Assembly (NCBI GenBank): GCA_963575745.1
Contig: CAUYUJ010003420.1
Span: forward strand, 1 to 20,000
Direction: 5' to 3'
Length of the DNA: 20,000 bases
Source: Prorocentrum cordatum
Lineage: Eukaryota > Sar > Dinophyceae > Prorocentrales > Prorocentraceae
Shown here: positions 1-8,399 of the stretch, in pieces
Numbering within the stretch: position 1 is the stretch's first letter
Layout: each line of letters begins with the position of its first letter
Made by a program: the position numbers and the translations under genes
Notes under the pieces: model-generated
The model's input: only the letters and a program-made list of their open reading frames with translations
Databases searched by the model: none
Told to the model about the DNA's origin: nothing

Positions 1-270
1 GCTGAGGCTGAGGCTGAGGCTGAAAGCAGACTGAGGCTGAGGCTGAAGCAGGCTGAGGCTGAGGCAGGCTGAGGCTGAGGCTGAGGCAGGCTGAGGCTGA
101 GGCAGGCTGAGGCTGAGGCTGAGGCTGATGCAGGCTGAGGCTGAGGCAGGCTGAGGCTGAGGCCGAGGCTGAAGGCAGACTGAGGCTGAAGCAGGCTGAG
201 GCTGAGGCTGAGGCAGGCTGAGGCTGAGGCAGGCTGAGGCTGAGGCTGAGGCAGGCTGAGGCTGAGGCTG
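1..270. repeat. (GAGGCT)n hexamer array with GAGGCAG interruptions
   Basis: The sequence is almost entirely GAGGCT hexamers, broken at intervals by a GAGGCAG variant, so a longer unit of about 13-19 bp is superimposed on the hexamer. It starts at the window edge and is therefore truncated. From about 270 to 330 it decays into looser GCGACT-like hexamers. No coding signal is seen. Confidence 0.95.
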
Positions 271-678
271 TGACTGCGACTGCCGTTGCCACTGCGACTG
301 TCATCGCGAATGCGACTACGACTGCGAGAACAGCAGAATTCTACAACTGGATTCTCATCTGAATATTGAGGGGAATGCTTCCAGATATGCTCCTACACAT
401 CGCTGTTAGGTTGCTTTGCAAGGATAATTTGGAGTGAACCAGGATTGGCAGGGCGCAACAGTCACGTTGAGCCGCGGTGTTGAAATCTTAAGACTTTGAT
501 TCTGATTCGATACCGGATCGTCAAGACGCAAGTCAGGTTGATTCGTGGCGTTGGAGTCCCGAGAATTGTGTGTCGGCACGGTTCACGATCTTCAGACGGT
601 TGTCTCTGAACGAGGCACCTCCCTCAGTGGAACTGAATCCTTGTAGGAACTCACGACGACGGAGCTTGGAGGGAGGGT
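271..678. other. Single-copy spacer, no gene seen
   Basis: After the decayed hexamer tail this stretch is ordinary mixed-composition sequence. I see no conserved protein, no RNA gene and no repeat that recurs elsewhere in the window. Reading frames across it exist only because they run into the neighbouring satellite. Confidence 0.5.
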
Positions 679-745
679 TTATTCTCATTCTTACCAGTGT
701 GAACTCGCACTGCACTATTTCGACCGGCCGACCGACCGTGCCTGG
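679..745 (+). repeat. Left flank copy of satellite block 1
   Basis: This segment contains CTCGCACTGCA (704-714), then a TATTTCGACCG-like string, then CCTGG (741-745). The same order (TTATT, CTCGCACTGCA, TATCGACCG, CGCCTGG) recurs at 3020-3080 on the far side of the C-rich satellite. The two copies are in the same orientation. Identity is clear in the core and looser at the edges. Confidence 0.7.
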
Positions 746-878
746 CATGTGCGCTGGACTGGGAGGTGTGCCGGGACGTGTGCTGCCTTCGCGTGTTGGG
801 ATGTGTGCAGGGTTGTGTACTGCCTCCGTGTGCTGGGGTACGTGCTGGGATGTGTGTTGGCGTTGTCTGATGTAGGGT
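746..878 (+). repeat. Degenerate TGCTGGGATGTGTGC leader repeat
   Basis: Several imperfect copies of a TGCTGGGATGTGTGC-like phrase of about 15-35 bp occur in tandem. A similar short stretch is found at about 1491-1549 inside the array. Related phrases appear in the 3116-3450 repeats, so this looks like a leader shared by several satellite blocks. Confidence 0.6.
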
Positions 879-3019
879 GTGGCCTGGGTGCGTGCCGCCC
901 CCGCGTGCTCTGCCTGCCCCCACCGCAACCCTCCGCCACGTGGCCCCCGTCTGCTTCGTCCGACCGGCTGGCCGACCGTGCTTCCCTCCTGCCCGACCGT
1001 GCCCTCCCGTCCCACTTGCTCCCCCCCGCGCCCCTCCGCCCCGTGGCCCCCGTCTGCTTATTCCGTCCGACCGACCGACCGTGCCCCCCCCTCCGCCCCG
1101 TGGCCCCCGTCTGCTTATACTCCGACCGACCGAACGACCGTGCCCCCCCTGCCCGACCGTGCCGTCCCCTCTGCTCCCCTAGCGCCCCTCCGCCCCGTGC
1201 CCTCAGTCTGCTCATTCCGACCGACCGACCGACTGTGCCCCCCCCCCGCCCCCGACTGTACCCTCCTGGCCCCCTGCTCCCCCCCGCGCCCGTCCGCCGC
1301 GTGGCCCCCGTCTGCATACTCCGACCGACCGACCGACCGTGCGACCGTGCCCACCCCTCCGCCCCGTGGCCCCCGTCTGCATATTCCGACCGACCGACCG
1401 ACTCCGCCCCGTGGCCCCCGTTCCAACCGACCGACAGACCGCGCCCCCGTTCCTGCCCGACCGTGTTTTCCCGCCCCCTCTGCTCCCCCCCCGCTGGGAT
1501 ACGTGGTGGGATATGTGTTGGTTTCGTGCGTTGGGATACGTGCGACGGGGTGGCCTGGATGCGTGCCGTCCCCGCGTGCTCTGCCTGCCCCCCCCCTCCG
1601 CCCCGTGGCCCCCGTCCGCCTATTCCGACCGACGGCCGCGACCGTGCCCCGACCGTGCCCTCCCGTCCCACTGACCGTGCCCCCGCCCCTCCGCCCCGTG
1701 GCCCCCTCTGCTTATCCCGACCGACCGACAGAAGACTGCGCCCCCGCCCCCCGCCCGACCTTGCCCTCCCATCCCCCTGCATGCCCCCCCCCGCCGCGCC
1801 CCTCCGCCCCGTGGCCCCAATATGTTTATTCCGACCGACCGACCGACCGTGCCCCCCTTTTGCCCCGTGGTTCCCGTCTGCTTATTCTGACCGACCGACC
1901 GACCGTGCCCCCCCTCCGCCCCTGTGGCCCCCGTTTGCATATTCCGACGACGACCCGACCGACCGCCCCCCCCCCCCCCCCGACCATGCCTCTGCTCCCC
2001 CCCGCGCCCCTCCGCCCACGTGGCCCCGTCTGCTTATTCCGACCGACCGGACCGACCATGCCCCGTCCCCCTGCCCGACCGCGTCCTCCAGACCTCCTGT
2101 CCCCCTGCATGTTCCCCCCCCCGCGCCCCTCCGCCCCTCCGCCCCCGTGGTTCCCATCTGCTTTATTCCGACCGCCCCGTGCCCCCCCCTCCGCCCCGCG
2201 GCCCCCGTCTGCTCTTCCGACCGACCGACCGACGTGCCCCCCCTCCGCCCCGTGGCCCCCGTCTGCCTCTTCCCCGACCGACCGACCGCGCCCCCCCCTG
2301 CCCGACCGTGCCATCCCGCCACCCTGCCCCCCCGCGCCCCTCCGCCCCCGTGGCCCCCGTCTTGCCTTATTGACCGACCGACCGTGCCCCCCCCCCCATC
2401 CCTCATTCGCCCCATGCTCCCCGTCTGCTTACTCCGACCGACCGACCGCGCTCCCCTCTCCGCCCCGTGCACCCGTCTGCCTATCCCGACCGACCGACCG
2501 ACCGTGCCCCCCCTTCCCGACCTTGCCTCCCCGTCCCCCTGCCCCCCCGCGCCCCTCCGCCCCGTGGTCTCCGTCTGCATCTTCCGACCACCGACCGACC
2601 CGACAGACCGTGCCCCCCCTTCCTCCGCCCCGTGGCTCACGTTTGCCCATTCCGACCGACCAATCGACCGTGCCCCCCCCCCTCCGCCCCGCGGCCCCCG
2701 TCTGCCTAGTCCGAACGACCAGCCGACCGTGCCCCCCCGCCTCCGCCCCGCGGCCCCCTGTTTGCTTTTTCCGACCGACCGGCCGTGCCCCGCCCCCCCC
2801 CCCTCTGCCCGACCGCGCCATGCCGCCCCCCTGCTCCCGTGGCCCCCGCGCGCTCATTCCGACCGACCGACCGACCGACCGCGCCCCCCGTCCTGCCCGA
2901 CCCTGCCTTCCCACAACCCTGCCCCCCCCCGCGCCCCTCCGCCCCGTGGACCCCGCCCGCTGTATTCCGACCGACCGCCCGCGCCCCCCCCCTCTCCGCC
3001 CCGCGGCCCCCGTCTGGCG
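879..3019 (+). repeat. C-rich GACC satellite, block 1
   Basis: This is a tandem array in which TTCCGACCGACCGACCGTG is followed by a C-run and CCGCCCCGTGGCCCCCGTCTG. Short units are about 52-57 bp (for example 1051 to 1108). Longer units of about 105-115 bp carry an extra CCTGCCCGACCGTG segment. The array is itself composed of two sub-blocks, each opening with the same 43-bp phrase (879-921 and 1550-1592, only two substitutions apart). C-runs reach 16 (1966-1981). Every frame on both strands is nearly stop-free because the unit lacks stops, so the long Pro/Arg-rich or Gly/Arg-rich frames here are not evidence of a gene. Confidence 0.9.
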
Positions 3020-3080
3020 CATTTTTATTTCGTCCAGAGAAATCTCGCACTGCATTATATCGACCGTCCGCGCCTGGAAT
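3020..3080 (+). repeat. Right flank copy of satellite block 1
   Basis: This is the counterpart of 679-745. It contains CTCGCACTGCA at 3044-3054, followed by TATATCGACCG and CGCCTGG. It closes satellite block 1 in direct orientation relative to the left copy. Confidence 0.7.
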
Positions 3081-3115
3081 GAATGTTCTGGGCGCGCCCT
3101 TGGATGCGTCCTGCT

Positions 3116-3450
3116 GTGAACGCCGGGGCGTGTCCTGTCTCCGCCTGTTGGAATGAGTGCATGGAATGCGCTGGACTGGAATGCGCGCCTGGAATGTGCT
3201 GGACGTGCCCTGGGACGACCGAAGACATGTCCCGGAATGTGAACGTCGGGGTGTGTCCTGTCTCCGTCTGCTGGACTGCGTGCTGGGATGTCTGCTGTCT
3301 GCGCGCTGCCCGGACGCCTTCGCCCGCTGGAATGCGCGCAAAGAACGTGCTCGACGTGCCCTGGGATGTGCGAAGACATGCGTCCTAGAATGTGAACGCC
3401 AGGGCGAGTCCTCTCTCCGTCTGCTGGCCTGCATGCTGGGACTCCTGCCG
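3116..3450 (+). repeat. Tandem repeat, units of about 123 and 153 bp
   Basis: Three copies start with GTGAACG at 3116, 3239 and 3392. Each continues with a GGGGCGTGTCCTGTCTCCG-like string and a CTGCTGGA phrase. The first two also contain GACGTGCCCTGGGA and CGAAGACATG. The third copy is cut short. The spacing differs by about 30 bp because copy 2 carries an insertion near 3300-3330. Confidence 0.8.
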
Positions 3451-4100
3451 CGCGCGTGCTGCTCCGACCACGCGTGTTCGCATGCGTGTCGATCTGTCCA
3501 CGGCCGCCCCCGTCCCGTGGCCTTATTGCCCTTCCCCCGCGAGCCCCCCCCCCGCTTATTCCGACTGACCGTGCCCCCGCCCCCGCGCCCTCCGTGCCCC
3601 CCCCGCCCTCCTGGCTGATTCCGACCGACCGTGCTCCCACCCCTCTGCCCGCCCCGCGACCCCCCCCCCCTGTCTTATTCCGACCGACCGCGCCCCCATT
3701 CCCATCCCTGCCCTCCGCCCCCCCCTCATTTCCTTTCCCCTCGCACTCATTTGGTTATTCCGACCGACCGTGCCCCCTCCCCTTTCCCAGTCCCGCACCC
3801 CCCCCTGCACCGCGGCCCTTTTGCCTCCCTCCCCCCCTCGTTTTGTTCAATATTCCAACCGACCGTGCCCCTGCCCCCCTGCCCTCTGCCCTTTCCCCGT
3901 TCAGCGCCACCTCTGGTTTATTCCGACCAACCGCGCCCCCCTCCCCCCCCTGCCCTCTGCCCCCCCTGCCCCCCCTTTCCATCCCCCCTTTTTTATTTCC
4001 TTTTTCCAGATTCCGACCGACCATGCCCCTCCTCCCCCCCTGCCCCGTGCCCCGCCCCGGCTTCTTCCGACCGACTGGGCCCCCTTCCTCTCGCTGACCT
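3451..4100 (+). repeat. C-rich GACC satellite, block 2a (diverged)
   Basis: TATTCCGACCGACCGTGCCCCC phrases recur every 60-90 bp, separated by pyrimidine-rich filler. The unit is looser than in block 1, often with two GACC steps rather than three and with TTT-rich insertions. No credible protein is encoded. Confidence 0.8.
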
Positions 4101-4272
4101 CCGCCGCCCCTCTCCACAATTACTCAATATGAATACTACTCCCCCTCTTCCCCTGATGACGGCCTGGGAATGTCCGACCCCCCCCCCCCGCGCACGGTTT
4201 TTCTACACACAGGTTTCCCCGGAATTGGGTTTTCGCCTGCATGTTTCTTCAAAATGCTGCTCTCGCTGAGGC
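4101..4272. other. Spacer between repeat families
   Basis: Short mixed-composition sequence with one C-run. No gene or repeat unit is recognised. Confidence 0.4.
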
Positions 4273-4445
4273 GCCGGCCTCATTTTCGGGCCCCGTTCGT
4301 TCCGAATCGTGCTCCCACTGCAGCGCTGGCCTCACTTCCGCGCTTCCGCTCGTTCCGAATCGTGCTCCCGCTGCAGCGCTGGCCTCATTTCCGCGCTTCC
4401 GCTCGTTTCGACTCCTGCTCCCGCTGCAGCGCTGGCGTCATTTCC
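4273..4445 (+). repeat. 53-bp tandem repeat, about 3.3 copies
   Basis: Copies of a unit beginning G-C-(T/C)-GGCCTC start at 4273, 4325, 4378 and 4431, so the period is 52-53 bp. The two internal copies differ at only a few positions. The unit contains TTCCGAATCGTGCTCCCGC, which keeps the TTCCGA / GTGC / CCC / TGGCC skeleton of the neighbouring C-rich satellite, so the two families may be related. Confidence 0.9.
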
Positions 4446-4680
4446 CGTACCATACCAAGGCACGCACTGCAATGCTAGGTTGATACTACGCTTTGCGGTG
4501 CTCTTCTACGCCATGCCACGCCGTGCTCTACATTGCATCGCGCACCCAGCATCGCCCTGCTCGACATCCGACTGAGCGAGTAGAGAGGGGATCTGCGCCA
4601 TGGTAAGGGATGGGAGGGAGGGGTAGGATGTCAGATATGACGCGAGCGCACCTAGCTTGCCACATTCTCCTCCCCCCTCC
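4446..4680. other. Spacer, no gene seen
   Basis: Mixed sequence with scattered CATGC and GCACTGCA words. Nothing coding is recognised. Confidence 0.4.
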
Positions 4681-5396
4681 CCCCATTGGCCTACTCCGAC
4701 CGACCGCCCCGCGCCCTGTTCCCGCCCCGCGACCTGTTTGCCCCCCTCCCCAAGAGCTCCCCCCCCAGCTCACTCAGACCGACCGCGCCCCCGCCCCTTG
4801 TTTTCCGCGCCCCCTCCATGGCAAATTCAAATCGATCGCGCCCTGCCCCTCTGCCCGCCCCGTGCCACCCTTCCATATTCCGACCGCCCTGCCCCCATCC
4901 CGTTCCGCGCCTCCGCTGTCCGATTCCGCCCGGCCGCGCCCCCCTGCCCCCCGCCCGCCCCCCCCGCTCCCCTCGCGCCCTTTTTCCCTTATTCCGACCG
5001 GCCGTGCCCCCCCCCCTCTCCATGCCCCGTGCCCCCCCTGGCATATTTCGACACACCGTGCCCCCCTCCTCTCCCTGTCTTACGCCCGCCCACCCCCCGC
5101 CCCACCCGTGGCCCCCCTTCCCCACCCCGGCCCCCCTGGTTTATTCCGACCGACCGTGCCCCCCCGCCCCCCGCGCCCTTCGCCCCCCCCCCCCTGCCCC
5201 TTCCCCCCCCTCGCCCAACCCTCCTCCCAGTGCCCCCCCCCTTGGTTATGCCGACCGGTCGCGCCCCCCCCCGCCCCCGCCCCCCCTCGCCATTCCCCCC
5301 CCTCCTTCGCCCCTCGTTTCATTATTCCGACCGACCGTGCTCCCCCCAGCTCATGGCGCATTCCCCCCGACCGCGCCCCCCCCCTTCCCAGTCTGG
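4681..5396 (+). repeat. C-rich GACC satellite, block 2b (diverged)
   Basis: This is again the TTCCGACCGACCGTGCCCCC phrase at irregular 50-90 bp intervals in pyrimidine-rich filler. It ends abruptly against a (GGA)n tract, where the strand bias flips from pyrimidine to purine on the + strand. Confidence 0.8.
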
Positions 5397-5398
5397 CT

Positions 5399-5490
5399 GG
5401 GGAGGAGGAGGAGGAGGAGGAGGAGGAGGAGGTGGAGGAGGAGGAGGAGGAAGAGGAGGAGGAGGAGGAGGAGGAAGAGGAGGAGGAAGG
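5399..5490 (+). repeat. (GGA)n microsatellite
   Basis: Nearly pure GGA/GGAAGA triplets. This is one of two places where the purine strand is on +; the other is about 18446-18473. All other tracts of this type have TCC on the + strand. Confidence 0.95.
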
Positions 5491-5584
5491 ACCAGGGGAA
5501 CGAGGACGGATGGGGGGGAAAGGAGGGGACAAGGGGACAATCAAGGTCTAGCACCCGACGGGACGGAAACTAGCCGAGCTGGCG

Positions 5585-6135
5585 AGTGAGGCCACCACGA
5601 CGGTCCAAGGATGTCCTCAGCAGCGCCCCTGATAGTCTGAGGAGAGCCCCAGGACGGTCTCAGGGGTCCCAAGATGCTCCAGAAGACCCAGGATAGTCCC
5701 CGCGGTCCTCGGAGAGGCCCTGGAGTTCCTCGGGCGATTTTGAATTCTGAGCAGTTGTTTTGGATGCTCTGGGACCTGGTGATTTTGCTGGTCCGACAAC
5801 TGTCCCACAGTCTGGCGCCGCCTATTTCGCGATCCATTCTGAAACTTCAGGGCGCCCCGGGGACGCCTCCCCAGAGGGTCCGACGCGGGCCCCAAGGAAG
5901 TACCAGGAGGCTCCAGGAGGAGCCTTCAGCTTCCCAGAAGAGTTCGAGGGAGGGGCCGGGAGGCTCCTCGAATGGCCCCAGAAGGCCTGACGATGGTCTC
6001 ATGAGGGTCGCCTGGCCTAGAAGTCCTCGGGGTTGTCTCAGGAGAACCTCAAGATAGCCTCAAGAGAACTCCGGGTGGTTACAAGAAGGTCTGCGAAGGG
6101 CCCCAGGAGGGCCCCGGGGTCCCTGGAGACCCCGA
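5585..6135 (+). repeat. Degenerate 10-12-bp phased repeat, block A
   Basis: Short words such as CCCAGGA, CCCAAGATG, CCTCAAGA and CCCCAGGAGG recur about every 10-12 bp through most of this stretch. The pattern is imperfect, and 5740-5840 is less repetitive. Long frames through it read as Pro/Gly/Arg-rich low complexity. I see no domain. Confidence 0.55.
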
Positions 6136-6360
6136 AGGAGAATAACAAGTGCGAGAATGTGGAGGGAGAGGGAAGGAGAGAGAAGGAGTAGTTGACACAG
6201 AGGCGAGTCTGGCAGACGGCTCCACAAACATGATCCAGGACGGGCCAAGAGTGCGCTACGAGAGCCCAAGACCGACCGATATCATTCCACACTGCCTTCC
6301 GCCAGCATCCCCATGTCTCCAGAGCCCCCACGCCAAACCTAAAGATTCTCTCCAAATCCC
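6136..6360. other. Spacer, no gene seen
   Basis: A short GA-rich start (about 6160-6190) is followed by mixed sequence. No repeat shared with the rest of the window and no coding signal were recognised. Confidence 0.4.
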
Positions 6361-6472
6361 CGCAGCAGTCGCAAATTTCCCCCACAAGCCAAGGATTGCC
6401 GCCATCGCCATCCCTCCTTGCACCCCGCCCGCAATTGTATGTTCATTGGCACGCGTGCCTCTTGATCCGACC
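6361..6472 (+). repeat. 112-bp direct repeat, left copy
   Basis: This aligns end to end with 6919-7031. The best-kept parts are CGCAGCA at the start, a GCCATC/CCTCC region in the middle, and TTGGCACGCG-N-GCCTCTTG near the end. By hand, the last 42 bp match at 33 positions and the 35 bp before them at 21. It includes the perfect 12-bp palindrome GGCACGCGTGCC (6448-6459). Confidence 0.7.
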
Positions 6473-6832
6473 GACCGACCGTGCCCGCCCCCTCCGCCCC
6501 GTGGCCCCAGTCTGCTTATACTCCGACCGACCGACCGACCGTCCCCCCCTCTGCCCGACCGCGCCCTCCCGCCCCCCTGCCCCTCCCGCGCCCCTCCGCC
6601 CCGTGGCCCCCGTTTGCTCAATTATTCCGACCGACCGACCGTGCCCCCCCCTTCCGCCCCGTGGCCCGTCTTGCTTATTCCGACCGACCGACCGTGCCCC
6701 CCGCCCCTCCGCCCCCGTCTTGCCTATTCCGACCCGACCGACTGTGCCCCCCGCCCCCTGCCCGCCCGTGCCCCCCCGCCCCCCTGCCCCCCCCCGCGCC
6801 CCTCCGCCCCGTGGCCCCCGTCTGCCCACGCA
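6464..6832 (+). repeat. C-rich GACC satellite, block 3
   Basis: This is a compact array of the same unit as block 1 (CCGACCGACCGACCGTG, then C-runs, then CCGCCCCGTGGCCCC). It begins directly at the 3' end of the left 112-bp repeat and stops about 85 bp before the right one. Confidence 0.9.
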
Positions 6833-6918
6833 AGACCCCCAAGAAGCCCCAGAGACGCCCAAGAGCACAATGGCACGGAAGAGTCATTGAGACGCCACTA
6901 GCTCACAGTGACATGTGT

Positions 6919-7031
6919 CGCAGCACTCGCGCGCTTCCCCGAAACTACCACAGGTTGGCGCCACCTCCATCTACCTGTGTCCCATATCCGTGATTGCATA
7001 ATCCTTGGCACGCGCGCCTCTTGTTCCCACC
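6919..7031 (+). repeat. 112-bp direct repeat, right copy
   Basis: Second copy of 6361-6472 in the same orientation. Its palindrome is altered to GGCACGCGCGCC (7007-7018). It leads into a (TCC)n tract instead of the GACC satellite. Confidence 0.7.
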
Positions 7032-7043
7032 TCGTTCAGGAGG

Positions 7044-7163
7044 AGTCTTGGGTTTACACTGGTCCTCCTCCTTCTCCCCCTCCCCCCTTCCTCCTCCTAC
7101 TCCTCCTCCCCCTCCTCCTCCTCCTCCTCCTCCTCCTCCTCCTCCTCCACTTCCCCCTCCTCC
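7044..7163 (+). repeat. (TCC)n tract with a conserved entry phrase
   Basis: The tract opens with AGTCTTGGGTTTACACTGG (7044-7062) and then runs as CTC/TCC triplets. The entry phrase is repeated almost exactly at 11989-12007 in front of another triplet tract. Confidence 0.85.
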
Positions 7164-7195
7164 TGCGACCACCAAGCAAGTCTGTCTCTCGCTCT

Positions 7196-7306
7196 ACCTA
7201 CAGGCCACACCCCTGACCTCCGCCACGAGCGCGGCGAACCGGTAGGGCACCGCGACGAACCAGTAGTCCTCCTTCGCCTCCTGGCCCAGCGCCCAGCTCG
7301 CTAGCC
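7196..7306 (-). pseudogene. Coding-like extension in a shifted frame
   Basis: Immediately past the stop of the 7301-8236 frame, a different minus-strand frame reads ASWALGQEAKEDYWFVAVPY and then RFAALVAEVRG. Nearly every codon ends in G or C, as in the frame upstream. This suggests the protein originally continued here and that a frameshift, or an unrecognised short intron, now separates the parts. An AG|GTAGAG donor-like site follows near 7190-7197. The piece is short, so this is an inference from codon use. Confidence 0.4.
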
Positions 7307-8236
7307 GGCCAGCTCGGCCGCCAGCGCGGCGCGGGCCGCGAGCTCCCGCTCCTGGCCGAGGGAGCTGCGCAGCTGACGCGCCGTGGCGCGATGCAGTGCG
7401 CAGCTGAGTTCGGCGCCCCAGCGGCGCGCCAGCGCGCTCGCGGCCGCTTCAGCCTCGGGGCCGTCGCCGAGGCCCTGCGCGCGGTCCCGCGCCAGCCAGC
7501 GCAGGTGGCGCAGCGCCGCTCTGCCCAGCCTCCCGGCCGTCTCGTGGGCCAGCGGGAGCAGCGGCCAAGGGGCGCGCCGCTCTGGGTAGCGGCGGCGTTT
7601 GTCCGCTTCCCCCTCTGCGGCCACTGCGCCGTCGGCGCCTGCGGCCGCCGCCAGGGCGCGCGCGCCCCCCGGGACGCTGTAACGGACTGTCACGTCCGCC
7701 AGCATCCGCGGGCAGTCGCCGCGCTGCGCCTCGAGGTCCAGGAGCGCCTCCTCGCGCTCGGTCGCGAGCGCCGCGCCGCAGGCGCTGCAGGGGCCGCTCG
7801 GCGGGGCGTCCGCGAAGCCGCGCGCGGCGCAGCCAAGCGCCGTGCAGCGCCAGCGCCAGCGGTCCCAAGCGGGCACGGGGACTTGCCGGGCCGCGCGGAA
7901 ACCGCACTCCTGGTGAATGCGGGCCCACACGTCCTCGACATCCCGGCTGCGCGCCTTGGTGCCGCCCCCGCAGGCGCAGCGGAAGGCGTGCCGCGCCTTG
8001 CGGCAGAGCGGCTGGCCACAAGCCTGCCCCACTCGCTCTCCGGTGCGCAGGCGGTTGCAGCAGCTGGCCCCAGCAGGCGCGCAGTCCTGGCCCAGCAGCG
8101 CCCGGGCCGTGGCGCAGTAGTCTGGGTCCTCCAGCCGCTGGCCAGGCCCTCCGTTCGCCAGCTGCCAAGCGCCCGCGTGGGGCCCCCCGCAGGAGCGGAG
8201 CAACGCCCGTCCCTCGGCGTCCAGGGAGCTCAGCAA
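7301..8236 (-). CDS. Dinoflagellate retroelement-tail protein, partial
   Basis: A 311-residue frame ending at TAG (7301-7303), in which nearly all codons end in G or C. It opens with SSLDAEGRALLRSCGGPHAG (residues 3-22). It then has a Cys/His cluster, C73-x4-C78-x4-H83-x3-C87 and C89-GGG; an EDVWARIHQECGF helix (101-113); VPVPAWDR (119-126); LADVTVRYSVPGG (179-191); KRRRYPE (213-219); and a helical tail LAHETAGRLGRAALRHLRWL (229-248) with ARRWGAELSCAL (270-281). I recognise this order from the C-terminal part of abundant dinoflagellate retroelement proteins, downstream of the reverse transcriptase. The CCHC cluster plus DVTV resembles the restriction-like endonuclease tail of R2-type elements, which is inference. 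A four-Cys insert (C131-x4-C136, C150-x2-C153) sits between PAWD and DVTV. No reverse transcriptase is present. The frame has no ATG where the homology starts; it stays open upstream to about 8266 and then meets a (GGA)n tract, so the 5' side looks truncated or intron-bounded. It could instead be a domesticated single gene. Confidence 0.7.
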   Translation of the reverse strand: MLSSLDAEGRALLRSCGGPHAGAWQLANGGPGQRLEDPDYCATARALLGQDCAPAGASCCNRLRTGERVGQACGQPLCRKARHAFRCACGGGTKARSRDVEDVWARIHQECGFRAARQVPVPAWDRWRWRCTALGCAARGFADAPPSGPCSACGAALATEREEALLDLEAQRGDCPRMLADVTVRYSVPGGARALAAAAGADGAVAAEGEADKRRRYPERRAPWPLLPLAHETAGRLGRAALRHLRWLARDRAQGLGDGPEAEAAASALARRWGAELSCALHRATARQLRSSLGQERELAARAALAAELAG

Positions 8237-8273
8237 GGCTGCGTGGTTTTTTGAGTCCAGCCTGTGCGTGAGT

Positions 8274-8395
8274 CTCCTCCTCCTCCTCCGCCTCCTCCTC
8301 CACCTCTCCTCCTCCTCCTCCTCCTCCCCTCCTCCTCCTCCTCCTCCTCCTCCTCCTCCTCCCCCTCCTCCTCCTCCCCCTCCTCCTCCTCCTTA
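8274..8395 (+). repeat. (TCC)n microsatellite
   Basis: Long CTC/TCC triplet run with a few CCC and CAC interruptions. On the minus strand it lies immediately upstream of the retroelement-tail frame. Confidence 0.95.
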
Positions 8396-8399
8396 TCAT

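Noticed and set aside
879-3019. CRISPR array
   Set aside because: Units are tandem satellite copies with variable, similar filler rather than identical repeats separated by unique spacers, and no cas-like gene is present.
749-3119. Very long Pro/Arg/Ser-rich reading frames on + and Gly/Arg-rich frames on -
   Set aside because: They follow from a satellite unit without stop codons. Frames overlap on both strands, show only repeat-derived composition, and change frame with unit-length variation.
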